From NCBI GenBank assembly GCA_963812795.1, contig CAWEWG010000009.1, positions 1 to 64,000 of the forward strand: a stretch of 64,000 bases of DNA. The letters run 5' to 3'. This DNA is from Hyphomicrobium_A sp963812795. Lineage in GTDB: Bacteria > Pseudomonadota > Alphaproteobacteria > Rhizobiales > Hyphomicrobiaceae. The translations under genes and the position numbers were made by a program. Position 1 is the stretch's first letter; each line of letters starts with the position of its first letter. This document shows, one piece after another, positions 1 to 10,510 of the stretch. The notes under the pieces were generated by a model, which had not been told where the DNA came from, did no database searches, and saw nothing but the letters and a program-made list of their open reading frames with translations.

Positions 1-65
1 AGAAGCGGGAAGACACCCACAAGATGGCAGAGGCGAACCGCGCCTTCTCCCATTATCGCTGGTGA
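1..65 (+). CDS. rpsG: 30S ribosomal protein S7, C-terminal end (partial)
   Basis: Only the last 20 codons are present, cut by the window start. The peptide ends in AEANRAFSHYRW, which matches the conserved S7 C-terminus, and the stop is TGA at 63-65. S7 nucleates assembly of the 30S head. It stands 24 bases before fusA, the usual str-operon order, so it is probably co-transcribed with fusA and tuf. Confidence 0.9.
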   Translation, partial: KREDTHKMAEANRAFSHYRW

Positions 66-89
66 TCGGATCCCTGGAGCGCTGACAGA

Positions 90-2180
<2,091 letters not shown>

Positions 2181-2271
2181 CGACGACAACCGAATGAGGC
2201 GAGCCGCAAGGCGCGCTGAGTAACGCAGAGACGGGTTCCTCCGGGAACCGCAACTGAAGTGGAGAGCCACG

Positions 2272-3462
2272 ATGGCCAAGGCAAAATTCGAGCGGAACAA
2301 GCCGCACTGCAACATCGGCACGATCGGCCACGTCGATCACGGCAAGACGTCTCTGACGGCCGCGATCACGAAGATCCTCGCCGAGACCGGCAAGGCGCAG
2401 TACACCGCCTACGATCAGATCGATAAGGCTCCCGAGGAGCGTGAGCGCGGCATCACGATCTCGACTGCGCACGTCGAGTACGAGACCGACGCTCGCCACT
2501 ACGCGCACGTCGACTGCCCCGGCCACGCCGACTACGTGAAGAACATGATCACCGGCGCCGCGCAGATGGACGGCGCCATTCTTGTCGTCTCCGCTTCCGA
2601 CGGCCCGATGCCGCAAACGCGCGAGCATATCCTGCTCGCCCGCCAGGTCGGCGTTCCGGCACTCGTCGTGTTCCTCAACAAGGTCGATATGGTCGACGAC
2701 CCCGAGCTGATCGAGCTCGTCGAGATGGAGGTGCGCGAGCTCCTCACATCCTACGATTTCCCGGGTGACGACATTCCGATCGTCAAGGGCTCGGCCCTGA
2801 TGGCGCTCGAGGACAAGAAGCCCGAGCTCGGCAGGAACGCCATTCTCGAGCTGATGAAGGCGGTCGACACCGCCATTCCCCAGCCGGAGCGTCCGATCGA
2901 CCAGCCGTTCCTGATGCCCATCGAGGACGTGTTCTCGATCTCCGGTCGCGGCACCGTCGTCACCGGCCGTATCGAGCGCGGCATCGTCAAGGTCGGCGAG
3001 GAAATCGAGATCGTCGGCATCCGCGACACGCAGAAGTCGATCGTCACCGGCGTCGAGATGTTCCGTAAGCTGCTCGACCAGGGCCAGGCCGGCGACAACG
3101 TCGGCTGCCTGCTGCGCGGCATCGACAAGGAAGCCGTCGAGCGCGGCCAGGTTCTGTGCAAGCCGGGTACGGTCAAGCCGCACAAGAAGTTCAAGGCCGA
3201 GGCTTACATCCTCACCAAGGAAGAGGGTGGCCGCCACACGCCGTTTTTCACCAACTACCGTCCGCAGTTCTATTTCCGCACGACCGACGTGACCGGCGTC
3301 GTGACGCTCCCCGAGGGCACGGAAATGGTCATGCCGGGCGACAATGTGACGATTGAAGTGGAGCTGATCACGCCGATCGCCATGGAGGAGAAGCTGCGCT
3401 TCGCCATCCGTGAGGGCGGTCGCACGGTCGGTTCCGGCGTCGTCGCCAAGATCATCGAGTAG
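2272..3462 (+). CDS. tuf: Elongation factor Tu
   Basis: The GTPase that delivers aminoacyl-tRNA to the ribosomal A site. At 396 residues it has standard length. G1 GHVDHGKT is at residues 19-26, DCPGH at 81-85 and NKVD at 136-139, followed by the beta-barrel domains 2 and 3. A purine-rich Shine-Dalgarno stretch (gtggagag) precedes the ATG. A perfect 13-bp hairpin directly after the stop (3474-3502) probably ends or attenuates str-operon transcripts before rpsJ. Many alphaproteobacteria carry a second tuf copy, which is not seen in this window. Confidence 0.98.
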   Translation: MAKAKFERNKPHCNIGTIGHVDHGKTSLTAAITKILAETGKAQYTAYDQIDKAPEERERGITISTAHVEYETDARHYAHVDCPGHADYVKNMITGAAQMDGAILVVSASDGPMPQTREHILLARQVGVPALVVFLNKVDMVDDPELIELVEMEVRELLTSYDFPGDDIPIVKGSALMALEDKKPELGRNAILELMKAVDTAIPQPERPIDQPFLMPIEDVFSISGRGTVVTGRIERGIVKVGEEIEIVGIRDTQKSIVTGVEMFRKLLDQGQAGDNVGCLLRGIDKEAVERGQVLCKPGTVKPHKKFKAEAYILTKEEGGRHTPFFTNYRPQFYFRTTDVTGVVTLPEGTEMVMPGDNVTIEVELITPIAMEEKLRFAIREGGRTVGSGVVAKIIE

Positions 3463-3473
3463 GGCACAAGGCA

Positions 3474-3508
3474 AAGAAGCGCTCGGTCGCCGAGCGCTTC
3501 TTCCTTTT
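3474..3508 (+). terminator. Intrinsic terminator or attenuator between tuf and rpsJ
   Basis: A perfect 13-bp inverted repeat (AAGAAGCGCTCGG, loop TCG, CCGAGCGCTTCTT) lies at 3474-3502 and is followed by CCTTTT. It sits between the tuf stop (3462) and the rpsJ start (3524). The rpsJ ribosome-binding region begins only a few bases after the T-rich stretch. It may limit read-through from the str operon into the S10 operon. Confidence 0.7.
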
Positions 3509-3523
3509 GAAAGAGTGCGGGAC

Positions 3524-3832
3524 ATGAACGGCCAGAATATTCGCATCCGGCTCAAGGCATTCGATCATCGAATCCTCGATGCCTCGACGCGCGAGATCGT
3601 CAACACGGCAAAGCGCACCGGTGCTGAGGTGCGCGGACCCATTCCGCTGCCGACGCGGTTCGAGAAGTTCACGGTCAACCGGTCGCCGCACATCGACAAG
3701 AAGAGCCGCGATCAGTTCGAGATGCGCACTCACAAGCGTCTTCTCGACATAGTCGATCCGACGCCGCAGACGGTGGACGCGCTGATGAAGCTCGACCTGG
3801 CTGCCGGTGTCGACGTCGAGATCAAGCTCTAA
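3524..3832 (+). CDS. rpsJ: 30S ribosomal protein S10
   Basis: A 102-residue S10 protein of the 30S head, which also acts as NusE in antitermination complexes. The start MNGQNIRIRLKAFDHR matches the family. An upstream in-frame start would add an unconserved leader that runs through the terminator, so ATG 3524 is preferred. It has the conserved GPIPLPTRFEKFTVNRSPH segment. It is the first gene of the S10 operon and is separated from tuf by a strong hairpin. Confidence 0.97.
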   Translation: MNGQNIRIRLKAFDHRILDASTREIVNTAKRTGAEVRGPIPLPTRFEKFTVNRSPHIDKKSRDQFEMRTHKRLLDIVDPTPQTVDALMKLDLAAGVDVEIKL

Positions 3833-3894
3833 GGGCAATTCGGACCGGCGGTTGTCGCCAAGTGCCGAGAATTAAAGAAGGAAGGAATGCTCTC

Positions 3895-4605
3895 ATGCGT
3901 TCCGGAGTAATTGCACAGAAGCTGGGCATGACCCGCATCTTCACGGACGCCGGGGAGCACATCCCCGTCACCGTGCTGAAGCTCGACAATGTTCAGGTTG
4001 TTGCTCATCGCACCAACGACAAGAACGGCTACACGGCGCTGCAGCTCGGTGCGGGAACGCGCAAGCCGTCGCGCCTGACCAAGGCCGACCGGCAGAACTT
4101 TGCCGTCGCCAAGGTGGAGCCGAAGCGCAAGCTCGTGGAGTTCCGGGTCAGCCCCGAGAACATCATCGAGGTTGGCGCCCAGATCACCGCCGACCACTTC
4201 GTTCCCGGCCAGTTCGTCGACGTGACGGGCACCAACCAGGGCAAAGGCTTCCAGGGCGCCATGAAGCGCTGGAACTTCGGCGGTCTGCGCGCCACGCACG
4301 GTGTCTCGCTCAGCCACCGCAGCCTCGGCTCGACCGGTCAGCGCCAGGACCCCGGCAAGGTGTTCAAGGGCAAGAAGATGGCCGGCCACATGGGCGACGA
4401 GCGCGTCACGACGCAGAACCTCGTCGTCGTAAAGACCGATGTCGACCGCGGCCTCGTCATGGTGCGCGGCGCGGTGCCCGGTTCGAAGGGCGGCTGGGTG
4501 CTGGTGCGCGACGCCGTTCTCAAGCAGCCGCACAAAGACGCTCCGCGTCCGGGCGCGTTCAAGGCACGCGGCGGCGAAGCCGCTGAGGCGAAGGAGCAAG
4601 CGTGA
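3895..4605 (+). CDS. rplC: 50S ribosomal protein L3
   Basis: L3 (236 residues) binds 23S rRNA near the peptidyl-transferase centre and is an early assembly protein. The start MRSGVIAQKLGMTRIF is the family start and has GAAGGAA upstream. An in-frame ATG 33 bases earlier is less likely. The core includes the GTNQGKGFQGAMKRW loop. The last 25 or so residues are a charged Ala/Lys/Glu tail beyond the usual end. The TGA stop overlaps the ATG of rplD by one base (TGATG), suggesting translational coupling. Confidence 0.96.
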   Translation: MRSGVIAQKLGMTRIFTDAGEHIPVTVLKLDNVQVVAHRTNDKNGYTALQLGAGTRKPSRLTKADRQNFAVAKVEPKRKLVEFRVSPENIIEVGAQITADHFVPGQFVDVTGTNQGKGFQGAMKRWNFGGLRATHGVSLSHRSLGSTGQRQDPGKVFKGKKMAGHMGDERVTTQNLVVVKTDVDRGLVMVRGAVPGSKGGWVLVRDAVLKQPHKDAPRPGAFKARGGEAAEAKEQA

Positions 4606-5264
4606 TGAAAGCCGATGTCACGACGCTCGGGGCCTCCAAGGCCGGCACGGTGGAGCTCGCCGATGCGATCTTCGGACTGAAGCCGCGCCCCGACCTCATC
4701 CAGCGCATGGTCCGCTATCAGCTCGCCAAGCGGCGCGCCGGCACGCACCACGCCCAGGACCGTTCCGAGGTGAACGTCACGGGCAAGAAGATGTACAAGC
4801 AGAAGGGCACCGGTGGCGCCCGACATGGCGACAAGTCGGTGCCGCAATGGCGCGGCGGCGGCAAGGCGTTCGGTCCCAAGCCGCGCGACCACGCCATCGA
4901 GCTGCCCAAGAAGGTGCGCGCCCTGGCCCTGCGCCATGCGCTCTCCGCCAAGCAGCAGGCGGGCGAGATCGTGGTGCTCGACAAGGCCGAGGCGAAGGAT
5001 GGCAAGACCGCCGGCCTGCGCGACCAGTTCGCTAAGCTCGAGTGGAGCAACGTGCTGATCATCGACGGCGCCGACCTCGAGGTCGGCTTCGTCCGCGCCG
5101 CGCGCAACCTGCCGAACATCGACATCCTGCCGGTGCAGGGCATCAACGTTTACGACATCCTGCGTCGCCGCAAGCTGGTGCTGACCAAGGCCGCCATCGC
5201 CGCGCTCGAAGAGCGTTTCGCTGACGCCGTCAACGGCGCTGCCGCCGAGGGGAGCAAGCGATGA
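4605..5264 (+). CDS. rplD: 50S ribosomal protein L4
   Basis: L4 (219 residues) lines the peptide exit tunnel. The tunnel-loop region KMYKQKGTGGARHGDKSVPQ is intact, as is the C-terminal domain ending in the NVYDILRRRKLVLTK region. I chose the ATG at 4605, which overlaps the rplC stop; a GTG one codon earlier is possible. It overlaps rplW by four bases (ATGA). In enterobacteria L4 regulates the S10 operon, but no equivalent leader is recognisable here. Confidence 0.95.
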   Translation: MKADVTTLGASKAGTVELADAIFGLKPRPDLIQRMVRYQLAKRRAGTHHAQDRSEVNVTGKKMYKQKGTGGARHGDKSVPQWRGGGKAFGPKPRDHAIELPKKVRALALRHALSAKQQAGEIVVLDKAEAKDGKTAGLRDQFAKLEWSNVLIIDGADLEVGFVRAARNLPNIDILPVQGINVYDILRRRKLVLTKAAIAALEERFADAVNGAAAEGSKR

Positions 5265-5557
5265 GCAAGCATCATAGCCACTACGACGTCATCGTCTCTC
5301 CGGTCATCACCGAGAAGTCGACGCTCGTCTCGGAAGCAAACCAGGTGATCTTCAACGTCTCTCCGAGGGCGACGAAGGCGGAGATCAAGGCGGCGATCGA
5401 GTCGCTGTTCAAGGTCAAGGTGAAGGCCGTGAACACGCTCGTCCGCAAGGGCAAGCTGAAGACCTTCCGCGGGCGCCGGGCGCTGCAGAGCGACGCGAAG
5501 AAGGCGATCGTCACTCTCGTCGAAGGCCACCACATCGATATCGCGACGGGCCTTTAA
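5261..5557 (+). CDS. rplW: 50S ribosomal protein L23
   Basis: L23 (98 residues) lies at the tunnel exit and is the docking site for trigger factor and SRP. It has the family signature SPVITEKST near the N-terminus and the KVKAVNTLVRKGK segment. It overlaps rplD by four bases and is followed by rplB after 24 bases. Length and sequence are standard. Confidence 0.96.
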   Translation: MSKHHSHYDVIVSPVITEKSTLVSEANQVIFNVSPRATKAEIKAAIESLFKVKVKAVNTLVRKGKLKTFRGRRALQSDAKKAIVTLVEGHHIDIATGL

Positions 5558-5581
5558 GGAAACGGACCCCAGGTACTCACC

Positions 5582-6406
5582 ATGGCACTGAAGACATTCC
5601 GTCCGACATCTCCCGGCCTGCGCCATCTGGTGCTCGTCGATCGTGGGCAGCTCTGGAAGGGCGCGCCCATCAAGGTGCTGGTCGAAGGCAAGTCGAAGTC
5701 GGGCGGTCGCAACAACGACGGCCGCATCACGACGCGCCACATCGGCGGCGGCGCCAAGCGGTCGTATCGCCTCGTCGATTTCCGCCGTCGCAAGTTCGAC
5801 GCGCCGGCCAAGGTCGAGCGCATCGAGTACGATCCCAACCGCACGGCCTTCATCGCCCTGATCAAGTATCAGGACGGCGAGCTTGCCTACATCCTGGCAC
5901 CGCAGCGCCTGGCGGTCGGTGACCAGGTCGTCGCCGGTGAGAAGGTTGACGTGAAGCCCGGCAACGCCATGCCGCTCGCGTCCATGCCGATCGGCACCAT
6001 CGTGCACAACGTCGAACTAAAGGCTGGCCGCGGTGGCCAGATGGCTCGCTCCGCCGGTTCATTCGTCCAGCTCGTCGGCCGCGACTTCGGCTGGGCCGTG
6101 TTGAAGCTCAATTCGGGTGAGACGCGCCGCGTGCGCGCCGAGTGCATGGCGACCATCGGTGCCGTGTCGAACCCCGATCACTCCAACGAGGTGACGGGCA
6201 AGGCCGGCCGCACGCGCTGGAAGGGCCGTCGCCCGACCGTGCGCTCGATCGCCATGAACCCGATCGACCATCCGAACGGTGGTCGTACCAAGGGCGGCAA
6301 GCACTGGGCGACCCCATGGGGCAAGCCCACCAAGGGCGCCAAGACGCGCAAGAACAAGTCGACCGACAAGTACATCATCCGTGGCCGTCAGGCGAAGAAG
6401 AAGTAA
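5582..6406 (+). CDS. rplB: 50S ribosomal protein L2
   Basis: L2 (274 residues) is required for subunit association and peptidyl-transferase function. The N-terminal RNA-binding domain carries GGRNNDGRITTRHIGGG. The C-terminal domain has the conserved NPIDHPNGGRTKGGKHW segment with the key histidine region. It is full length and lies in normal S10-operon position between rplW and rpsS. Confidence 0.98.
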   Translation: MALKTFRPTSPGLRHLVLVDRGQLWKGAPIKVLVEGKSKSGGRNNDGRITTRHIGGGAKRSYRLVDFRRRKFDAPAKVERIEYDPNRTAFIALIKYQDGELAYILAPQRLAVGDQVVAGEKVDVKPGNAMPLASMPIGTIVHNVELKAGRGGQMARSAGSFVQLVGRDFGWAVLKLNSGETRRVRAECMATIGAVSNPDHSNEVTGKAGRTRWKGRRPTVRSIAMNPIDHPNGGRTKGGKHWATPWGKPTKGAKTRKNKSTDKYIIRGRQAKKK

Positions 6407-6430
6407 CCGGCGACTGCGAGGAGACAGGCT

Positions 6431-6712
6431 ATGACACGTGCAGTTTGGAAAGGTCCGTTCGTCGACGGGTACCTCCTCAAGAAGGCAGAGAAGGTGCGCC
6501 AGTCCGGCCGCAGCGAGATCATCAAGATATGGAGCCGTCGTTCGACGGTCCTGCCGCAGTTCGTCGGTCTGACGTTCGGCGTGCACAACGGCCACAAGCA
6601 CATCCCCGTCAACGTGAACGAGGACATGATCGGCCATAAGTTCGGCGAGTTCGCGCCGACCCGCATGTTTCACGGACACGGTGGCGACAAGAAAGCCACC
6701 AAGGGCAGATAA
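6431..6712 (+). CDS. rpsS: 30S ribosomal protein S19
   Basis: S19 (93 residues) forms a complex with S13 in the 30S head. It begins MTRAVWKGPFVDGYLLKKAE and contains the conserved IKIWSRRSTVLPQFVG and GEFAPTR segments. It is 24 bases after rplB and 23 before rplV. Length is standard. Confidence 0.97.
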   Translation: MTRAVWKGPFVDGYLLKKAEKVRQSGRSEIIKIWSRRSTVLPQFVGLTFGVHNGHKHIPVNVNEDMIGHKFGEFAPTRMFHGHGGDKKATKGR

Positions 6713-6735
6713 GACGAAGGCGAAGGCGAAGTATT

Positions 6736-7248
6736 ATGGGCAAGCCCAAACGCGAGCGCAGCCTCTCCGATAGCGAGGCACAGGCCGTGGCGAGAAACCT
6801 CCGGGTTTCGCCGCGCAAGCTGAATCTTGTCGCCGGTCTCATCCGCGGCAAGCCGGTCGACACGGCGCTGGCCGATCTCGAGTTCTCGCGCAAGCGCATC
6901 GCTCAGGACGTCCGCAAGTGCGTGATGTCGGCGGTCGCCAACGCCGAGAACAATCACGGGCTCGACGTCAACGAGCTCGTCGTTTCCGAGGCGTTCGTCG
7001 GCAAGAACCTGATCATGCGCCGTTTCCAGGCGCGTGGCCGCGGTCGCGCCAGCTCGATCACCAAGCCGTTCTCGCAGATCACCGTCATCGTTCGCCAGAA
7101 GGCGGAAGAGGAAGGTGAGGAGAAGCGCAAGAAGAAGTCCAAGCCCGCCGAAAAGCCCGCCAAGGAAGCCAAGGGCGGCGCGAAGAAACCGGCGAGCGCC
7201 GCCAAGAAGGGCAGCAAGGCCAAGTCGGCTGCCAAGGAGACTGCATAA
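6736..7248 (+). CDS. rplV: 50S ribosomal protein L22 with long basic C-terminal tail
   Basis: L22 contacts all 23S rRNA domains and lines the exit tunnel. Residues 1 to about 122 form the normal core, with RNLRVSPRKLNLVA and the tunnel hairpin MRRFQARGRGRA. About 48 further residues are almost entirely Lys, Ala, Glu and Pro (KPAEKPAKEAKGGAKKP and similar), giving 170 residues where about 110-130 is usual. The stop overlaps the rpsC start by one base (TAATG). The tail is probably disordered and RNA-binding. Confidence 0.95.
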   Translation: MGKPKRERSLSDSEAQAVARNLRVSPRKLNLVAGLIRGKPVDTALADLEFSRKRIAQDVRKCVMSAVANAENNHGLDVNELVVSEAFVGKNLIMRRFQARGRGRASSITKPFSQITVIVRQKAEEEGEEKRKKKSKPAEKPAKEAKGGAKKPASAAKKGSKAKSAAKETA

Positions 7249-8075
7249 TGGGTCAGAAGGTCAATCCGGTCGGCCTGCGCCTCGGCGTCAACCGCACCTG
7301 GGACAGCCGTTGGTTCGCTGGCCGCGGCGAGTACGGGCGGCTGCTGCACGAAGACATGCGCATGCGCGATCACATTCTGCAGCAGCGCCGTCAGGCCGGC
7401 ATCGCCAAGGTGGTGATCGAGCGGCCGCACAAGAAGTGCCGCGTGACGGTTCACACCGCACGCCCGGGTGTGCTCATCGGCAAGAAGGGCGCCGATATCG
7501 AGAAGCTGCGCGGCCAGCTCGCGCGCTTCACGAGCTCGGAAGTGCACCTCAACATCGTCGAGATCCGCAAGCCGGAAATCGATGCCACGCTCGTTGCCGA
7601 GGCCATCGCCCAGCAGCTCGAGCGCCGCGTCGCCTTCCGTCGCGCCATGAAGCGCTCCGTGCAGTCGGCGCTTCGCCTCGGGGCTCTCGGCATCCGCATC
7701 AACGTCGCCGGCCGTCTCGGCGGCGCCGAGATCGCGCGCACCGAGTGGTACCGCGAAGGTCGCGTGCCGCTGCACACGCTGCGCGCCGACATCGATTTCG
7801 GCTATGGCATCGCCAAGACCGCCTACGGCATCATCGGCATCAAGGTTTGGATCTTCAAGGGCGAGATCATGGAGCACGATCCCATGGCGTCCGAGAAGCG
7901 CAATACGGATCTGCAGGAGAGCGGCGGCGGGCGTCCGCGCCGTGACGGCGATCGCGGTGATCGTGGCGACCGCGGCGGGGACCGTCGCGAGCGCCGTGAG
8001 GCTTCGGCGCCAGCTCCATCCGCATCAGCCCCACCGGCTCCGGCCGCTGAAGGCGAAGGCTCAGAGAAGGCGTGA
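7248..8075 (+). CDS. rpsC: 30S ribosomal protein S3 with RGD-rich C-terminal extension
   Basis: S3 forms part of the mRNA entry channel helicase. The KH domain motif VLIGKKGADIEKLR and the C-terminal domain ending at the EIMEHDP region are intact. Beyond about residue 222 there is a low-complexity extension of Arg/Gly/Asp repeats (RGDRGDRGGDRR) and then Ala/Pro, making 275 residues against about 210-235 in the family. It is translationally coupled to rplV. Confidence 0.95.
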   Translation: MGQKVNPVGLRLGVNRTWDSRWFAGRGEYGRLLHEDMRMRDHILQQRRQAGIAKVVIERPHKKCRVTVHTARPGVLIGKKGADIEKLRGQLARFTSSEVHLNIVEIRKPEIDATLVAEAIAQQLERRVAFRRAMKRSVQSALRLGALGIRINVAGRLGGAEIARTEWYREGRVPLHTLRADIDFGYGIAKTAYGIIGIKVWIFKGEIMEHDPMASEKRNTDLQESGGGRPRRDGDRGDRGDRGGDRRERREASAPAPSASAPPAPAAEGEGSEKA

Positions 8076-8108
8076 GGCAGCGCTGAGCGCTGACAAGGAC
8101 GACAAGAC

Positions 8109-8519
8109 ATGTTGCAACCGAAACGCACGAAATTCCGCAAGGCCTTCAAGGGCCGCATCCATGGTGCCGCCAAGGGTGGCACGGCGCTCAACTTCGGCTC
8201 GCACGGCCTCAAGGCGGTGGAGCCGGAGCGCGTCACGGCACGCCAGATAGAGGCGGCTCGCCGCGCCATCACGCGCCACATGAAGCGCGCCGGCCGCGTG
8301 TGGATCCGCATCTTCCCGGACCTGCCGGTGACGAAGAAGCCGGCGGAAGTCCGCATGGGATCGGGCAAGGGCTCGATCGAGCTGTGGTGCGCGCGCGTCA
8401 AGCCGGGCCGCATCATGTTTGAACTCGACGGCGTGCCGGACCAGGTGGCGCGTGAAGCATTGGTGCTCGGGGCGGCTAAGCTGCCAATCAAGACGCGTAT
8501 CGTGACGCGCATTGGCTGA
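8109..8519 (+). CDS. rplP: 50S ribosomal protein L16
   Basis: L16 (136 residues) helps position tRNA in the A site and organise the 50S. The start MLQPKRTKFRKAFKGRIHG, the RRAITRHMKRAG segment and the MGSGKG motif are conserved. It is 33 bases after rpsC and precedes rpmC. Nothing unusual. Confidence 0.97.
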   Translation: MLQPKRTKFRKAFKGRIHGAAKGGTALNFGSHGLKAVEPERVTARQIEAARRAITRHMKRAGRVWIRIFPDLPVTKKPAEVRMGSGKGSIELWCARVKPGRIMFELDGVPDQVAREALVLGAAKLPIKTRIVTRIG

Positions 8520-8548
8520 GCTAGAGAACTAGACGAAGGACTAAGGCG

Positions 8549-8764
8549 ATGAGCGCGGAAGCGTTTCGAGACATGACCCTCGACCAGCTGGACGACCAGC
8601 TGCAGAAGCTCAAGAAGGAGCAGTTCAACCTGCGCTTTCAGCGGGCTTCCGGCCAGCTCGAGAACACATCGCGCGTGCGCACAGTGCGCCGCGACATCGC
8701 CCGCTTGCTGACCGTCGCGCGTTCGCGGCGTGCCGGCGGCGCCAAAAGCGCTGCGAAGGAGTAA
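8549..8764 (+). CDS. rpmC: 50S ribosomal protein L29
   Basis: L29 (71 residues), an exit-tunnel rim protein next to L23. It has the family pattern of two helices with LKKEQFNLRFQRASGQLEN and RRDIARLLTV. It is followed five bases later by rpsQ. A short Ala/Lys tail closes the protein. Confidence 0.95.
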   Translation: MSAEAFRDMTLDQLDDQLQKLKKEQFNLRFQRASGQLENTSRVRTVRRDIARLLTVARSRRAGGAKSAAKE

Positions 8765-8769
8765 CTAGA

Positions 8770-9006
8770 ATGCCGAAACGCGTGCTGCAGGGCGTCGTCG
8801 TCTCCGACAAGAACGACAAAACGGTGGTGGTCGAGGTCGAGCGCCGCTACACGCACCCGCTGTTCAAGAAGACGGTGCGCCGCACGAAGAAGTACCACGC
8901 GCACGATGAGAAGAACCTGTTCAAGATCGGCGACCGCGTGGAGATCGTCGAGAGTGCGCCGATTTCGAAGAACAAACGCTGGGTGGTTATGACCGAGGCC
9001 GGTTGA
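8770..9006 (+). CDS. rpsQ: 30S ribosomal protein S17
   Basis: S17 (78 residues) is a primary 16S rRNA-binding OB-fold protein. The start MPKRVLQGVVVSDKNDKTVVV and the RRTKKYHAHDE segment are conserved. It starts five bases after the rpmC stop with a GGAGTAACTAGA ribosome-binding region that spans that stop. Confidence 0.96.
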   Translation: MPKRVLQGVVVSDKNDKTVVVEVERRYTHPLFKKTVRRTKKYHAHDEKNLFKIGDRVEIVESAPISKNKRWVVMTEAG

Positions 9007-9088
9007 CGGCGCTCGGCTCGATCTGAGGGCTTCGGCCCGCTGAAGAATGAAGGGCCGCCTGCGGGCGGAAGTTGGAAAGGGAAACGCG

Positions 9089-9457
9089 ATGATCCAGATG
9101 GAGACCAATCTCGACGTCGCTGACAATTCGGGCGCGCGCCGCGTTCAGTGCATCAAGGTGCTGGGCGGCTCGAAGCGCAAGTACGCGACCGTTGGCGACA
9201 TCATCGTCGTCTCGGTCAAGGAAGCCATTCCGAAGGGTCGCGTGAAGAAGGGCCAGGTGATGAAGGCCGTCGTGGTGCGCACCGCCCAGGGCGTGCGCCG
9301 TCCCGACGGCTCGCTCATCCGCTTCGACCGCAACGCCGCCGTGCTGATCAACGCGCAGGGCGAGCCGGTCGGCACGCGCATCTTCGGGCCCGTGACACGC
9401 GAGCTCAGAGGCAAGAACCACATGAAGATCGTTTCGCTCGCGCCGGAGGTGCTGTGA
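9089..9457 (+). CDS. rplN: 50S ribosomal protein L14
   Basis: L14 (122 residues, the family standard) forms part of an intersubunit bridge. The start is MIQMETNLDVADNSGARRV at ATG 9089. An upstream in-frame ATG would add 14 unconserved residues. The GxIIVVSVKEAIPKG region and the C-terminal FGPVTRELR are conserved. The TGA stop overlaps the rplX ATG by one base. Confidence 0.97.
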   Translation: MIQMETNLDVADNSGARRVQCIKVLGGSKRKYATVGDIIVVSVKEAIPKGRVKKGQVMKAVVVRTAQGVRRPDGSLIRFDRNAAVLINAQGEPVGTRIFGPVTRELRGKNHMKIVSLAPEVL

Positions 9458-9780
9458 TGGCATCGCTTAAGATCAAGAAGGGCGACCACGTCATCGTTAT
9501 CGCGGGCCGTGACAAGGGTAAGCACGGCGAAGTCGTGGAGATGCTGCCGAAGGAGAGCCGCGCCGTCGTGCGGGGCGTCAACGTCGTGCGCCGCCACCAG
9601 AAGCAGACCGCGGCCCAAGAGGGCGGCATCATCTCGAAGGAAGCGCCGATCCACACTTCGAACCTGGCGCTCGAAGATCCCAAGGATGGCAAGCCGACCC
9701 GCATCGGCTTCAAGTTCCTCGACGACGGCAAGAAGGTTCGCTTCGCCAAGCGCTCCGGCGAAGTCATTCCAGAGAGATAA
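9457..9780 (+). CDS. rplX: 50S ribosomal protein L24
   Basis: L24 (107 residues) initiates 50S assembly and sits at the tunnel exit. The KOW motif KKGDHVIVIAGRDKGKHGEV is at the N-terminus and is followed by RGVNVVRRHQK. It starts at the ATG overlapping the rplN stop and ends five bases before rplE. Length is normal. Confidence 0.96.
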   Translation: MASLKIKKGDHVIVIAGRDKGKHGEVVEMLPKESRAVVRGVNVVRRHQKQTAAQEGGIISKEAPIHTSNLALEDPKDGKPTRIGFKFLDDGKKVRFAKRSGEVIPER

Positions 9781-9785
9781 GAGCA

Positions 9786-10469
9786 ATGGCTGACAAAGAG
9801 AAACCGGCAAAGGCCGCTGGCGCCCCGAAGGACGGCGCGCCGCAGAAGGCCAAGAGCCCCAGGGGCGAGAAGAAGGCGGCGGCTCCCAAGGAGCCGAGGC
9901 AGCCTGCTGCGCCGCGCCCGAAGGACTACAAGCCGCGTATGAAGATGCACTACGAGAAGGTGGTGCGCGACGCCCTGCTGAAGAAGTTCGAATACAAGAA
10001 CACGATGCAGGTGCCGAAGATCGAAAAGATCGTGCTCAACATGGGCATCGGCGAAGGCGTCAACGATCGCAAGAAGGTCGACAGCGCCGCCAGCGATCTG
10101 GCCCTCATTGCCGGTCAGCGCCCGGTGCAGACGCGTTCGCGCAAGGCCATCGCCGTCTACAAGTTGCGCGAAGGCATGAACATCGGCGCCAAGGTGACGC
10201 TGCGCGGCGACCGCATGTACGAGTTCCTCGACCGCCTGGTCACCATCGCGCTGCCGCGCGTGAAGGACTTCCGCGGTTTGAACCCGAAGAGCTTCGACGG
10301 CCGTGGCAACTTCGCTTGCGGTCTGAAGGAGCACATCGTGTTCCCCGAGATCGACTACGACAAGGTCGATCAGATCTGGGGCATGGACATCATCGTGTGT
10401 ACGTCGGCGAGATCCGACGAGGAAGCGCGTGAACTTCTGCGCGGCTTCAACTTCCCGTTTCGCAGCTAG
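9786..10469 (+). CDS. rplE: 50S ribosomal protein L5 with basic N-terminal extension
   Basis: L5 binds 5S rRNA and the P-site tRNA elbow. The core begins near residue 45 (KDYKPRMKMHYEKVV) and includes QVPKIEKIVLNMGIGEG and the GLKEHIVFPEIDYDK segment. The first 40 or so residues are Lys/Ala/Pro-rich low complexity not found in the usual 180-185-residue protein. A start at an internal Met (near residue 52) would lose part of the conserved N-terminus, so the long form is preferred. Confidence 0.93.
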   Translation: MADKEKPAKAAGAPKDGAPQKAKSPRGEKKAAAPKEPRQPAAPRPKDYKPRMKMHYEKVVRDALLKKFEYKNTMQVPKIEKIVLNMGIGEGVNDRKKVDSAASDLALIAGQRPVQTRSRKAIAVYKLREGMNIGAKVTLRGDRMYEFLDRLVTIALPRVKDFRGLNPKSFDGRGNFACGLKEHIVFPEIDYDKVDQIWGMDIIVCTSARSDEEARELLRGFNFPFRS

Positions 10470-10510
10470 AGGACCTCGGGATCAGCCCGAAAGGCCTTTG
10501 GAGGACTTAG

